Assembly (NCBI RefSeq): GCF_001655775.1
Contig: NZ_LXFF01000009.1
Coordinates: 16,861-80,860 of the forward strand
Length of the DNA: 64,000 nt
From: Candidatus Arthromitus sp. SFB-turkey
GTDB taxonomy: Bacteria; Bacillota; Clostridia; Clostridiales; Clostridiaceae
Direction of reading: 5' to 3'
The translations under genes were made by a program, and so were the position numbers. This document shows positions 26,481 to 36,401 of the stretch, one piece after another. The notes beneath the pieces are model-generated. The model was not told where the DNA came from and did not search any database. It saw only the letters and a list, made by a program, of their open reading frames with translations. Each line of letters opens with the position of its first letter. Positions within the stretch are counted from its first letter, which is position 1.

Positions 26481-29297
26481 TTATAAATATTTCCTTAAAT
26501 ATTTACCCGTATAAGACTTTTCTACTAAACAAATTTCTTCAGGAGTACCTGTGGCAACTATAGTCCCACCATTAATTCCTCCTTCAGGTCCCAAATCTAT
26601 TATATAATCCGCATTTTTTATAACATCTAAATTATGCTCAATTACAACTACCGTATTTCCACTATTAACTAAAATCTTCAAAATATCTATAAGCTTACTC
26701 ACATCATAAATATGTAATCCAGTTGTAGGCTCATCTAAAATATATAACGTTTTACCTGTACTTTTTTTAGATAATTCATTAGCAAGCTTAACTCTCTGAG
26801 CTTCACCACCTGAAAGAGTTGTAGAACTTTGCCCTAATCTTATATAAGATAAACCAACATCATTTAAAGTTTTTATTTTGTTATATATTCTTGGTATAGC
26901 TTCAAAAAATTCTAAAGCTTCACAAACTGTCATATTCAATACATCTGAAATATTTTTTCCTTTATATCTAACTTCTAAAGTTTCTTTATTATATCTACTA
27001 CCTTTACAAACTTCACAAACAACATATACATCAGATAAAAATTGCATTTCTATTTTTATCATACCATCACCTTGACAAGCTTCACACCTACCACCTTTTA
27101 CATTAAAACTAAATCTTCCTGGTTTATACCCTCTAACTTTTGAATCATTTGTATTTGAAAATAATTCTCTAATAATATCAAACACTCCAATATATGTAGC
27201 AGGATTCGATCTAGGTGTTCTTCCTATAGGTGATTGATCTATATCAATTATCTTATCAATATTATCTATACCTTCTATTTTTTCAAATTTATTTAACTTT
27301 TGATTATGTCCATTTATGTATCCTTTCACACCTTTATATAAAACCTCATTAACAAACGTGCTTTTTCCGGAACCTGAAACTCCTGTTACAATTGTTAAAG
27401 TTCCTAAAGGTATTTCTACAGATAGATCTTTTAAATTATTTTCTCTAGCTCCAAATACTTTTATAAAATTACCATTTCCTTTTCTTCTCTCTTTTGGAGT
27501 ATCAATAAATTTATCTCCTCTTAAATAAGCTCCAGTTATAGATTCATCACAACATAAAATTCCATTATAATCGCCCTGATAAATTATATTACCACCATTT
27601 TCACCGGCAAATTTTCCTACATCAACTATAAAATCTGCTTCTTTTATAGTATCTTCATCATGTTCAACAACTACAACAGTATTTCCAATATCTCTAAGAT
27701 TCTTAAGTGTTTTAATTAACATATCATTATCTCTTTGATGAAGTCCAATACTCGGCTCATCTAAAACATATAATACTCCAACAAGACTTGAACCTATTTG
27801 AGTTGCTAAACGAATTCTTTGAGATTCCCCACCTGAAAGAGTGGATGCTGTTCTTGATAAACTTAAATAAGATAAACCAACATTGTTTAAAAAAGAAAGT
27901 CTACTTGTAATTTCATTTATAATAGGATCAGCTATAATTTTATTTTTATCTGTTAATTCTATATTTTTAAAAAATTCAAGAGAATCAACAACACTCATAC
28001 ATGTTAATTCATAAATATTAACTCCTCCAAATTTTACAGATAAAACTTCTGGTCTAAGTCTAGCCCCATTACAACTTTCACAAACTTTATTTGTCATATA
28101 TTTTTCAATTTCTCGCTTAACATAATCAGAGCTACTTTCTTTATACCTTCTTTTTAAATTATTTACTACACCTTCAAATTTGTGTTTATATGTATTTTCT
28201 ACCCCTTCCCTTTCATACTTAACAAATATTTCATCATCTACTCCAAATAATATTTTTTCTTTTAAATCCTCACTCAAATTCTTAAATGGTTCTTTTAAAG
28301 AAAATTCAAACTTCTTACTCAAAGCTTTAAATATACTAAAATTCCATCCTCCTTCTTTAAAAGAATTTTCCCCAAAAACTTTTATTGCTCCATCTAAAAT
28401 AGACAATTCATCATTTTCAATAATAAGTTTAGGATCTATCTCAAATTTCCTACCTAATCCATCACAATTATTACATTTTCCAAATGGTGCGTTAAAAGAA
28501 AAACCTCTAGGTTCAAGTTCTGATATACTAACCTGACATTCAATACAAGAAAATTTTTCAGAAAACAGTAATTCTTCTCCTCCAATTACATCTATTAAAA
28601 CAACTCCTTCTGAAAACTTTAAACTAGTTTCAACAGATTCAAAGATTCTAGCTTTTGATGAATTTTTAATTACAATTCTATCTACTAATATATCTATAGA
28701 ATTCTTTTTATTTTTGTTTAAATCTATATCATCACTTAATAAATCATAAACATCTCCATTAATTCTCACCCTAACAAATCCATGTTTTTTTATATTTTCT
28801 ATTAATTTTTCATGTTTACCTTTTTTATTTCTAACAACAGGAGATAAAATCTGAATTTTAACTCCTTCTCCAAGATTCATAACACTATCTACTATTTGAT
28901 CTATAGTTTGACGCTTTATTTCACGACCACATTTATAACAATGTAAAACTCCAACTCTAGAATACAACAATCTTAAATAGTCATATATTTCAGTTACTGT
29001 ACCAACTGTTGAACGTGGATTTCTAGATGTAGTTTTTTGATCTATAGATATAGCCGGAGAAAGTCCTGTTATAGATTCAACATCTGGTTTATCCATTTGT
29101 CCTAAAAATTGTCTTGCATATGTAGAAAGTGATTCTACATACCTTCTTTGCCCCTCAGCATAAAGAGTATCAAAAGCTAAAGAAGTTTTTCCAGATCCAG
29201 ACACTCCAGTAAATACGATTAATTTATTTCTTGGAAATTTAACATTGCAATTTTTTAAATTATTAGCTCTAGCACCTTTTATCTCAATATAATCCAT
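26481..29297 (-). CDS. uvrA: UvrABC excinuclease subunit A
   Basis: Damage-recognition ATPase of nucleotide excision repair. Two ABC ATPase halves: Walker A GVSGSGKTSLAFDT near 31 and GVSGSGKSTFVNEV near 640; ABC signatures TLSGGESQRIRLA and TLSGGEAQRVKLA; Walker B VLDEPSIGLH and ILDEPTTGLH. Zinc-binding cysteines appear as CIEC...CNNC in the first half and CEAC...CEVC in the second. 938 residues, full length. It follows uvrB by 15 bases. Confidence 0.98.
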   Translation of the reverse strand: MDYIEIKGARANNLKNCNVKFPRNKLIVFTGVSGSGKTSLAFDTLYAEGQRRYVESLSTYARQFLGQMDKPDVESITGLSPAISIDQKTTSRNPRSTVGTVTEIYDYLRLLYSRVGVLHCYKCGREIKRQTIDQIVDSVMNLGEGVKIQILSPVVRNKKGKHEKLIENIKKHGFVRVRINGDVYDLLSDDIDLNKNKKNSIDILVDRIVIKNSSKARIFESVETSLKFSEGVVLIDVIGGEELLFSEKFSCIECQVSISELEPRGFSFNAPFGKCNNCDGLGRKFEIDPKLIIENDELSILDGAIKVFGENSFKEGGWNFSIFKALSKKFEFSLKEPFKNLSEDLKEKILFGVDDEIFVKYEREGVENTYKHKFEGVVNNLKRRYKESSSDYVKREIEKYMTNKVCESCNGARLRPEVLSVKFGGVNIYELTCMSVVDSLEFFKNIELTDKNKIIADPIINEITSRLSFLNNVGLSYLSLSRTASTLSGGESQRIRLATQIGSSLVGVLYVLDEPSIGLHQRDNDMLIKTLKNLRDIGNTVVVVEHDEDTIKEADFIVDVGKFAGENGGNIIYQGDYNGILCCDESITGAYLRGDKFIDTPKERRKGNGNFIKVFGARENNLKDLSVEIPLGTLTIVTGVSGSGKSTFVNEVLYKGVKGYINGHNQKLNKFEKIEGIDNIDKIIDIDQSPIGRTPRSNPATYIGVFDIIRELFSNTNDSKVRGYKPGRFSFNVKGGRCEACQGDGMIKIEMQFLSDVYVVCEVCKGSRYNKETLEVRYKGKNISDVLNMTVCEALEFFEAIPRIYNKIKTLNDVGLSYIRLGQSSTTLSGGEAQRVKLANELSKKSTGKTLYILDEPTTGLHIYDVSKLIDILKILVNSGNTVVVIEHNLDVIKNADYIIDLGPEGGINGGTIVATGTPEEICLVEKSYTGKYLRKYL

Positions 29298-29312
29298 AAA
29301 ATCCTCTCAAAA

Positions 29313-31289
29313 TCAAAATATAGTTTTTCTAATCTCTTTTACAAAATCTCTAATTTCCATTGCTTTTTCAAAATCTAAATTTTTAGCATGCTCCTTCATC
29401 TCTTTTTCAAGTTTTTCAATTAATTTGCTTCTTTCTTTAAAATCTTCAGGAATTTTTATATTAATTTTACTCCTAGTTTCTTCATTTGATATTTTAGTAG
29501 CTTGTATAACTTCTCTTATATCTTTAACAACAGTTTTAGGAACAATATTATTTTCATCATTATATTTAATTTGAATTTCTCGTCTACGTTTTGTCTCATT
29601 TATAGCTCTTTCCATAGATTTTGTAATAACATCTGCATACATTATAACTTTACTTTCAGAATTTCTAGCTGCACGTCCTATTGTTTGAATCAAACTTGTT
29701 TCAGATCTTAAAAAACCTTCTTTATCTGCATCAAGTATAGCAACTAACATTACCTCAGGTATATCAAGACCCTCTCTTAAAAGATTTATACCCACTAAAA
29801 CATCAAATTTACCAATTCTAAGATCTCTTATAATTTCCATTCTATCAATAGTTTTTACATCAGAATGCATATATGTAGTTTTCACATTTAATCCATTTAA
29901 ATAATCAGTTAAATGTTCAGCCATTTTTTTAGTAAGAGTTGTAACAAGAACCCTAAATCCTTTTTCAATAACTTTTACAATTTCCCCATATAAATCATCA
30001 ACCTGACTTTCCACAGGTCTAACATCAATAACAGGATCTAAAAGTCCAGTAGGTCTTATTATTTGTTCTGCAATAACTTGTTGGTTCTCCTCTTCATATT
30101 TAGAAGGAGTAGCAGAAACAAAAATCACTTGATTAACCTTGTCTTCAAACTCTTCAAACTTTAAAGGTCTATTATCATAAGCACACGGAAGCCTAAACCC
30201 ATACTCAACTAAAGAATCTTTTCTAGACTTATCTCCTGCATACATAGCTCTTATTTGTGGTATGGTTACATGTGACTCATCAATAAAAATTAAATAATCC
30301 TCAGGAAAATAATCAAATAAGGTATAGGGCATACTCCCTTTTTCTCTACCATCCATAATCCGTGAATAATTTTCAATTCCGCTACAATATCCCATTTCCC
30401 TAAGCATTTCTATATCATAATTAGTTCTCTCTTTAATCCTCTGAGCTTCTAATAATTTCCCATTATTTTCAAAATATTTAACTCTCTCATTAAGCTCAAT
30501 ATTTATCTCATTAATAGCATTTTCTACTCTTTCTTTTGAGGTTGCAAAGTGAGACGCTGGATAAATGGATATATGTGAAATTTCAGAAAAAACTTTTCCA
30601 GTTAAAATATCAAATTCATTTATTTTTTCAATCTCATCTCCAAAAAATTGCACCCTTATTCCAACACTAAAGGTAGAAGCAGGAACAATATCTAAAACAT
30701 CTCCTTTAACTCTAAATGTTCCCCTTGAAAAATCTATTTCATTTCTTTCATATTGAATTTCAATTAATTTTTTTATAACTTCATCTCTATCTTTAATCAT
30801 TCCAACACGAAGATTTATAACAAGATTTTTATATTCATTAGGATTACCAAGACCATAAATACAAGAAACAGACGCAACTATTATAGTATCTCTTCTTTCT
30901 ATTAAAGAAGAAGTAGCAGAGTGACGAAGTTTATCTATTTCTTGATTTATTGAAGCATCTTTTTCAATAAAAGTATCAGTGTGAGGTACGTACGCTTCAG
31001 GCTGATAATAATCGTAATAAGACACAAAATATTCAACTGCATTTTCTGGGAAAAACTCACGAAATTCAGAACACAATTGTGCGGCTAAAATTTTATTATG
31101 AGCAAGTACTATAGAAGGTCTTTGAAGACGTTCTATTACATTTGCCATAGTAAATGTTTTTCCTGATCCTGTAACTCCTAAAAGGGTTTGAAATTTATTA
31201 CCTTTATTAATTGAATCAACTAAAATGTCTATTGCTTTAGGTTGATCACCCATAGGTTTAAACTTTGAATTTATTTTAAATATTCCCAT
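29313..31289 (-). CDS. uvrB: UvrABC excinuclease subunit B
   Basis: Helicase-like subunit that verifies damage and recruits UvrC. Walker [16 protein letters not shown] near 39-53, the beta-hairpin region [17 protein letters not shown], Walker [13 protein letters not shown] near 340, helicase motifs V/VI ([22 protein letters not shown]), and a C-terminal UVR domain ([20 protein letters not shown]) that pairs with UvrC. 658 residues, normal length. Directly upstream of uvrA in one transcript. Confidence 0.98.
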   Translation of the reverse strand: MGIFKINSKFKPMGDQPKAIDILVDSINKGNKFQTLLGVTGSGKTFTMANVIERLQRPSIVLAHNKILAAQLCSEFREFFPENAVEYFVSYYDYYQPEAYVPHTDTFIEKDASINQEIDKLRHSATSSLIERRDTIIVASVSCIYGLGNPNEYKNLVINLRVGMIKDRDEVIKKLIEIQYERNEIDFSRGTFRVKGDVLDIVPASTFSVGIRVQFFGDEIEKINEFDILTGKVFSEISHISIYPASHFATSKERVENAINEINIELNERVKYFENNGKLLEAQRIKERTNYDIEMLREMGYCSGIENYSRIMDGREKGSMPYTLFDYFPEDYLIFIDESHVTIPQIRAMYAGDKSRKDSLVEYGFRLPCAYDNRPLKFEEFEDKVNQVIFVSATPSKYEEENQQVIAEQIIRPTGLLDPVIDVRPVESQVDDLYGEIVKVIEKGFRVLVTTLTKKMAEHLTDYLNGLNVKTTYMHSDVKTIDRMEIIRDLRIGKFDVLVGINLLREGLDIPEVMLVAILDADKEGFLRSETSLIQTIGRAARNSESKVIMYADVITKSMERAINETKRRREIQIKYNDENNIVPKTVVKDIREVIQATKISNEETRSKINIKIPEDFKERSKLIEKLEKEMKEHAKNLDFEKAMEIRDFVKEIRKTIF

Positions 31290-31318
31290 ATATATCCTTT
31301 CATAAACATGAATTAAAT

Positions 31319-32026
31319 TTACAAAGTAACTTGATTTTCTATTAATTTAACTCTCTCAATCTTTTTAAATATAAATTTTTCAACAAAAATTATTAACTCA
31401 TGTAAAACCCAAATTAATATTAAAGATACAATATTTTTTTTAAGTAAACTAATAAATAAAACAATTATACCATAAACAAAAATCAAAACACCTGAAACAA
31501 ATTTTCTGTATTTAAATGAAATATTATAAAATTTTCTATTATAAAATATCATAAAAATTATAGGAAATTTATTTAAAATAAGAGGTAAATATAATTTACC
31601 TTTTAAAAAATTATTCTCTTTCATACTAAAAACTTCAACTTGCTTTAAAGAAAAAATTATAAATAACCCTTCAAAAATATGTAAACTAGATATTAAAAAC
31701 ATAATTTCATTTAAAGAAATTTCAATATTTAAAACCTTACAAATTAAATAAACTAAAGTTCCACTAAAACTTATACAAATATATTTTCTTTTTAAAAAAT
31801 ATAACAAAATACTTATAATAAAAATTAATACCAAAATTTCTATATTTAAAAACGAAATCCTAAAAATTTTCATCATAAAATTAAATATAAAATTAAATAT
31901 AACAACAAAAACTACATTTCTAAATATAAAAAAAAGGGAGTAATAAATACTCCCATTATAACTTTTTGAAAAATTAAAATAATTTAAAACAAAAGCTAAA
32001 GAATAAACATAAAATTTTAAAATCAT
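31319..32026 (-). CDS. Polytopic membrane protein at the MinJ position, no PDZ domain
   Basis: 235 residues with about six or seven hydrophobic helices. It lies between ctpA and uvrB. In B. subtilis and many clostridia the gene after ftsEX-ctp encodes a multi-helix membrane protein with a C-terminal PDZ domain (MinJ/YvjD type), which links DivIVA to MinCD. The motif LHIFEGLFI followed by a charged loop resembles that family's membrane part. Here the sequence stops after the last helix ([18 protein letters not shown]) and a short basic tail; there is no PDZ-like domain. Its ATG shares one base with the ctpA stop. The family relation is inference from position and weak motif similarity. Confidence 0.5.
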   Translation of the reverse strand: MILKFYVYSLAFVLNYFNFSKSYNGSIYYSLFFIFRNVVFVVIFNFIFNFMMKIFRISFLNIEILVLIFIISILLYFLKRKYICISFSGTLVYLICKVLNIEISLNEIMFLISSLHIFEGLFIIFSLKQVEVFSMKENNFLKGKLYLPLILNKFPIIFMIFYNRKFYNISFKYRKFVSGVLIFVYGIIVLFISLLKKNIVSLILIWVLHELIIFVEKFIFKKIERVKLIENQVTL

Positions 32027-33318
32027 TAACTATATACCTTCTCCTTTATGATTTGAAGTGCCTTTTGATACTGTGGATCTAATTTTTTCAAAAGCTCCTT
32101 ATCTCCCTTAGCACCTTCTCTATTTTTCACATATTCATCTTGAGTATAATCAATTTCTATATCAGGTTTAATTCCAATCTCATTAATATATTCACCATTT
32201 GGAGTATAATATTTTGAAACTGTAACTTTAAATCCACTTCCATCACCAATTTCAAAAACTCTTTGAACAAGACCTTTACCAAAAGTTTTTTCACCAACAA
32301 ATGTAGATCTACCATGATCTCTTAAAGCTCCAATAAAAACTTCTGATGCACTTGCACTACTTGCATTTCCTAATACAACCACATGAACATCTTCAGCAAT
32401 TCCTTTTTTAGCTTTAATCACTTCACTTCTTCCGTATTTATCATCTGTTGAAACTATAACAGATCCTTCAGATAAAAACTCCGATACAATATCAACACAT
32501 TCATTCAAAAGCCCACCTGGATTACCTCTTAAATCAATTATTAACCCCTCAGATTTTAAATTTTCTAAAGCCTCTCTAACCCCTTTAGCTGAATTTTCAT
32601 CAAAAGAATTTATTTTAATATATCCAATTTTTTCATCAAGTTTTTCATACTCTACAGGCAATATAGTAATTTTTTCCCTTGTAATATCAAAATTAATTTT
32701 TTCTCCATTTCTATCAATTACAAGAGAAACAGTTGTTAATTCCTCACCTTTTATAAGACTAATAGCTTTATCAATATTGTCAATATCCTCTCCTGAAACA
32801 TTTGCTATAATATCTCCAGGATAAATTCCAGCTTTATATGCAGGAGAATCATCAAATACAGATACAACTACAACCTTATCATCTTTATACGCAACTTGTA
32901 TTCCAATTCCAACATATTCTCCCTTGCTTCTTAAATTAAACTCTTCAAATTCTTTTTTATTCATATAAACAGTATAAGGATCACCTAGAGAATCAAACAT
33001 TCCTTTTATAGCCTCATCAACTAAAAGCTCACTATCAATCTCTCCGTTATAAGTCTTTTGAAGTACATCTTTAACTAAAAAAATCTTCCTATAATCATTA
33101 GCATCCTCAGATAAAGAGCGTATACCTCCTAAAGAATAAGGACCAAAATTAAAACCAAATATGTAGGATACAACATTTGTAAGTAGCAAAATAATAATAC
33201 CTAAAATAATAACTAATGTATGTTTTCTCTTACCTTCATCTTTAACATCAGAAGATATTTGTTTAGGCATATCACTCTTAATATCTAGTTCACTACCATT
33301 GTTGTCATTAATATTCAT
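32026..33318 (-). CDS. ctpA: Carboxy-terminal processing protease (S41 family)
   Basis: Secreted or membrane-anchored serine protease; CtpB in B. subtilis acts in sporulation signalling. One N-terminal transmembrane helix (about 33-55), a PDZ domain (YVGIGIQVAYKD through GDIIANVSG, about 125-195), then the S41 catalytic domain with Ser in ASSASASEVF and Lys in GEKTFGKGLVQ. A short peptidoglycan-facing C-terminal tail follows. ATG at 33318 is set by GGAGG seven bases upstream; the TTG form at 33330 is part of that site. 430 residues. It follows ftsX by about 75 bases, and by analogy ftsEX-ctp is a division/wall-hydrolysis module. Confidence 0.92.
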   Translation of the reverse strand: MNINDNNGSELDIKSDMPKQISSDVKDEGKRKHTLVIILGIIILLLTNVVSYIFGFNFGPYSLGGIRSLSEDANDYRKIFLVKDVLQKTYNGEIDSELLVDEAIKGMFDSLGDPYTVYMNKKEFEEFNLRSKGEYVGIGIQVAYKDDKVVVVSVFDDSPAYKAGIYPGDIIANVSGEDIDNIDKAISLIKGEELTTVSLVIDRNGEKINFDITREKITILPVEYEKLDEKIGYIKINSFDENSAKGVREALENLKSEGLIIDLRGNPGGLLNECVDIVSEFLSEGSVIVSTDDKYGRSEVIKAKKGIAEDVHVVVLGNASSASASEVFIGALRDHGRSTFVGEKTFGKGLVQRVFEIGDGSGFKVTVSKYYTPNGEYINEIGIKPDIEIDYTQDEYVKNREGAKGDKELLKKLDPQYQKALQIIKEKVYS

Positions 33319-33368
33319 AAAATCCTCCAAATCTTAATTGACAATACATTTATTATTTCATTAAACAT

Positions 33369-33399
33369 GTTTAAATATTCAAACTCAAAATATTTAAAC
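33369..33399. repeat. AT-only inverted repeat at the ftsX-ctpA junction
   Basis: A perfect 11-bp inverted repeat (GTTTAAATATT at 33369-33379, AATATTTAAAC at 33389-33399) overlaps the ftsX stop codon. It lacks a T-run on the minus strand, so it may be an mRNA stability element or weak attenuator rather than a terminator. Confidence 0.4.
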
Positions 33400-34284
33400 T
33401 TTTAGAAACTTTCTAAGAGATACTATACTTCCAACTATACCTACTAAAATACCTATTGATAAAAAATGAATTACTAACTGAATCAAAATAAAATTAGGAG
33501 AAACCAAATAAGAAAACAAATTTTTATCTATCAAAACTTTATAAATAGACGAATATACATAATAAACAATTCCAATGGATAAAACTCCACCAATAGCTCC
33601 TAAAATCATACCTTCTATAACAAAAGGCCATCTTATAAACCAATCAGTAGCACCAACAAATTTCATTATATAAATTTCTTTTCTCCTAGAATAAATAGTA
33701 AGCTTGATTGTATTCATTATTAGAAACAAGGATACTAAAATTAAAATAAAGGATAACACCGCCCAAGCTACTTTAATAAATGAAGAAATTTTAGAAACTT
33801 CTCTAACTAATACCTTATCACTACCTATGTCATCAATCCCTTCAAAACCTTCCAATTTTTCTTCAATTCTGTACGATATTTCTGGAGAAGTTATCTTTAC
33901 AACATAAGAACTTGGAAGTGGATTATTAGTCTCATCATATCCTTCAATCATCCACGCATAATCTTTAAGTTGCTCCCTAAAATTTTTAAGAGCCTCACTT
34001 TTACTTTCATAATAAACCTCACTAATACCTTCTACAGACTCAATTGCCTCTTTAACCGCTTGTTGCTGCTCTACAGTTATTGAATCTTTTAAATATACTT
34101 TAAGCTGAAGTCTAGATTCTACATCATTAACATTTGTAACAATAACATTCATTATAATTAAAAAAATTCCATATATAGTAAGCGTAACTACAATATTTAC
34201 AATAGTTGCTATACTTATAGTTTTATTTCTAAATAAACTTTTGACGGCATCAATTGTAAACCCCTTAAAACTAGAAACTTTCAT
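33394..34284 (-). CDS. ftsX: Cell division protein FtsX (permease-like)
   Basis: Membrane partner of FtsE; the complex activates wall hydrolases at division or elongation sites. Four transmembrane helices: one near 20-45, then an extracellular domain (about 50-165) and three helices at about 170-195, 215-245 and 260-290. Motifs typical of FtsX: VVNIVVTLTIYGIFLIIMN at the first helix, EVYYESKSEALKNFREQ in the extracellular loop, and IYSRRKEIYIMKFVGATDWFIR after the second helix. 296 residues. Start overlaps the ftsE stop by one base. Confidence 0.95.
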   Translation of the reverse strand: MKVSSFKGFTIDAVKSLFRNKTISIATIVNIVVTLTIYGIFLIIMNVIVTNVNDVESRLQLKVYLKDSITVEQQQAVKEAIESVEGISEVYYESKSEALKNFREQLKDYAWMIEGYDETNNPLPSSYVVKITSPEISYRIEEKLEGFEGIDDIGSDKVLVREVSKISSFIKVAWAVLSFILILVSLFLIMNTIKLTIYSRRKEIYIMKFVGATDWFIRWPFVIEGMILGAIGGVLSIGIVYYVYSSIYKVLIDKNLFSYLVSPNFILIQLVIHFLSIGILVGIVGSIVSLRKFLKV

Positions 34285-34961
34285 TATTCATATTTTCCTC
34301 TCTTCTCATCTCTTAATAACACACCACGTTCAATTGCAATAACACGCCTTTTCATTCTATCTACAATATCTTTTGCATGAGTAGCCATTAAAACCGTAGT
34401 CCCTCCTCTATTTATGTCTTGAAGAAGTGCCATTATTTCAAGAGCCGTATCTGGATCTAAATTTCCTGTAGGCTCATCTGCTATCAAAATAGAAGGGTTG
34501 TTAACCATAGCACGAGCGAGTGAAACACGTTGTTGTTCTCCTCCAGATAATTCATGTGGAAACACTTTATATTTATCTGAAAGTCCCACTAAACTTAAAA
34601 CCACAGGAACTCTCTTTCTAATTTCCTTTTCATCTGCTTCAACAACTCTCATTGCAAAAGAAACATTTTCATAAACATTTAAATTTGAAATTAATTTAAA
34701 ATCCTGAAAAACCATTCCAATACTTCTTCTGTGATAAGGTATATCCCTTCTTTTTATAAGACTTAAATCTTTATTATTTATTATAACCTTTCCGCTTGTA
34801 GGTTTTATTTCTTTCAAAATCATTTTTATAAAAGTAGACTTTCCAGCTCCACTAGAACCAACTAAAAAAACAAATTCTCCCTGTTCAATAGATAAACTAA
34901 CATCAACTAATGCTTTAACATTTTTTTCGTATATTTTCGAAACTTTTATAAAATCAATCAT
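34284..34961 (-). CDS. ftsE: Cell division ATP-binding protein FtsE
   Basis: ABC ATPase that drives FtsX. Walker A VGSSGAGKSTFIK at about 35-47, ABC signature LSGGEQQRVSLARA near 139, Walker B ILIADEPTGNLDPDTA, H-loop MATHAKDIVD. 225 residues, normal. First gene of a long co-directional run reaching the terminator at 16.7 kb; it has its own promoter-like element upstream. Confidence 0.96.
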   Translation of the reverse strand: MIDFIKVSKIYEKNVKALVDVSLSIEQGEFVFLVGSSGAGKSTFIKMILKEIKPTSGKVIINNKDLSLIKRRDIPYHRRSIGMVFQDFKLISNLNVYENVSFAMRVVEADEKEIRKRVPVVLSLVGLSDKYKVFPHELSGGEQQRVSLARAMVNNPSILIADEPTGNLDPDTALEIMALLQDINRGGTTVLMATHAKDIVDRMKRRVIAIERGVLLRDEKRGKYE

Positions 34962-34995
34962 AACAAAATTTCTCCCATTTTACATGATAAAAAAC

Positions 34996-35004
34996 ATTAT
35001 AACA
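34996..35004 (-). promoter_or_regulatory. Candidate extended -10 promoter for ftsE
   Basis: Minus-strand TGTTATAAT: consensus TATAAT at 34996-35001 preceded by TG one base away. It lies 34 bases before the ftsE ATG. No good -35 is present, as is usual for extended -10 promoters. Confidence 0.5.
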
Positions 35005-35098
35005 CACATTTAAATTAATATTTATTCATTTTTATTTTAAACATATTAAAAAAAAATTAAAAATATAATTTGCACTTTTAATATTAAAATCTTCTCTT

Positions 35099-35104
35099 TA
35101 TAAT
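35099..35104 (+). promoter_or_regulatory. Candidate -10 element of the biotin operon
   Basis: A perfect TATAAT 39 bases before the first gene. The nearest TTGCAC (35070-35075) is 23 bases upstream, too far for a standard -35. I looked for a BirA operator (paired TTGT(T/A)AAC-type half sites) in 34962-35143 and saw none that I could defend. Confidence 0.4.
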
Positions 35105-35143
35105 TCTTAATATCAGAAAACTTTAAACAAAAAAAGGAGTTAT

Positions 35144-35620
35144 ATGAATACAAGAAATATAATCAAAATTAGTTTTTTAGGTATTTTAATTACAGTTTTT
35201 AGTTTTATAAAATTACCTGGAATAATTCCAGGAACTGAGTTTCAAATTTCAGCTCCTGTTGCCGTTGCTATTTGTGCTGTATTTGGATTTAAAAATTACA
35301 TACTTGCAGGAATTCTCTCAAGCACACTTACATTTTTCTTAGGAACTCATAACCTTTTAAACATTTTAAACGCATTTATATTTAGAGTTGTTGCTGGAGG
35401 AATAATTCACTTTTCAAATAAAAACATATTATTTATATCAATATCAGGTCCCATAGGATCTTTTGTATCAAGAATTATGCTTTCTATTATAACAAAAGCA
35501 AATTTTTTATCACTTTTAGTTCCCTCTATACCTGGGATGATTTACACTTTATTTACAGCATACCCAATTACAAAAATATTTGAAAAATTAGTTAAGAAAG
35601 AAGGTATTAAAAATAAATAA
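35144..35620 (+). CDS. ECF-type S-component-like membrane protein of the biotin operon
   Basis: 158 residues with five or six hydrophobic segments, no signal peptide. Size, hydropathy and the AxxxA-type small-residue pattern fit a substrate-capture (S) subunit of an energy-coupling-factor vitamin transporter. The conserved text of canonical BioY (a long Gly/Pro-rich first half ending with GGxxGLG-type motifs) is not visible; instead it has LPGIIPGTEFQISAPVAVAI and FFLGTHNLLNILNAFIFR. As the first gene of a bioWFBDA operon, it could import biotin or the precursor pimelate. It has AAAAAAGGAG at good spacing before ATG 35144. The shared ECF energising proteins are not in this window. Confidence 0.6.
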   Translation: MNTRNIIKISFLGILITVFSFIKLPGIIPGTEFQISAPVAVAICAVFGFKNYILAGILSSTLTFFLGTHNLLNILNAFIFRVVAGGIIHFSNKNILFISISGPIGSFVSRIMLSIITKANFLSLLVPSIPGMIYTLFTAYPITKIFEKLVKKEGIKNK

Positions 35621-35639
35621 AAATTTATTTTCAATTAAA

Positions 35640-36401
35640 ATGCGTGGTGCATCTCCTGTTGACCATAATCTTGGGGGAGTTCATATATCTGGCGCTGAAT
35701 GTATAACTCATGAAAGTATGATAAAAGAAGAGGCTTTAAATTTAATTCACAGAGCACTTAATCATCCAAAAGGAAAATCAGATTTTATAAATATATCAAT
35801 ACAAAAAATACATGAACATACTCAAATAAATTATATACCTCCGCTTACTATAACCACTCTTGACAAAAATGAAAATGAATTATACCCAAATTTAATTTTA
35901 GAAAAAATAGGATTTTCTAAGGATAAGATACAAAAAACCCTAAACACTTTATTAAATTTAAAAAATTTAAAAGGAGCTCTTATAATTTCTTTTGATGATT
36001 TTTTTGAATTTAGAGATAACATTGTAAGATGTACTAACATGGATTATGATATTTCAATAAAAAATGAGCTTAATGATTTTTTAATCAAAAATAATTTTAA
36101 TGGAAAATATTTAAAAGAAGCTCTTTGTTTAAGTTCTAAAATATGTAATGACCCTAATGTACTTTGTGAAGTTTGTATATCTGATGATAAAAATTACACT
36201 ACAGGATATATTTCAAGCAAAACTTTTGGGTATGTTAGAATTAAAAATTTCAAACCAATAAACCATGATTTTGGAGGACGAATTATTTTTATAAAAGACA
36301 AACTTAAATTAAATTCAACTATAGAGTATTTAAAAAATTCTGTGGTACTAATAAATTCAATTCCTAAAATTAACTCAAATTGTTGGTGGAAAAATGTTTG
36401 A
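35640..36401 (+). CDS. bioW: 6-carboxyhexanoate-CoA ligase (pimeloyl-CoA synthetase)
   Basis: Activates pimelate to pimeloyl-CoA with ATP, the entry step of the BioW-type biotin route. The N-terminus MRGAS...GGVHISGAECI matches the BioW signature (MRAS ... HISGAER). The C-terminal GGRIIFIK is also typical. The only ATG (35640) lies inside the conserved N-terminal strand. The frame is open upstream, and the residues there, NLFSIK, match the usual (F)YSI/VK/R that precedes MRAS. The nearest standard upstream start codons are absent. A Shine-Dalgarno-like GAAAGAAGG ending at 35604 lies eight bases before an in-frame ATA at 35613, inside the end of the previous gene. So translation may start at ATA 35613 or ATT 35634, or be coupled to the S-component stop at 35618-35620. 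The stop overlaps bioF by eight bases. Confidence 0.9.
   Translation: MRGASPVDHNLGGVHISGAECITHESMIKEEALNLIHRALNHPKGKSDFINISIQKIHEHTQINYIPPLTITTLDKNENELYPNLILEKIGFSKDKIQKTLNTLLNLKNLKGALIISFDDFFEFRDNIVRCTNMDYDISIKNELNDFLIKNNFNGKYLKEALCLSSKICNDPNVLCEVCISDDKNYTTGYISSKTFGYVRIKNFKPINHDFGGRIIFIKDKLKLNSTIEYLKNSVVLINSIPKINSNCWWKNV

Noticed and set aside
34962..35143. Biotin riboswitch or BirA operator before the biotin operon
   Set aside because: No paired BirA half sites could be defended, and no riboswitch class for biotin is known to me. Only a -10 element and a ribosome binding site are visible.
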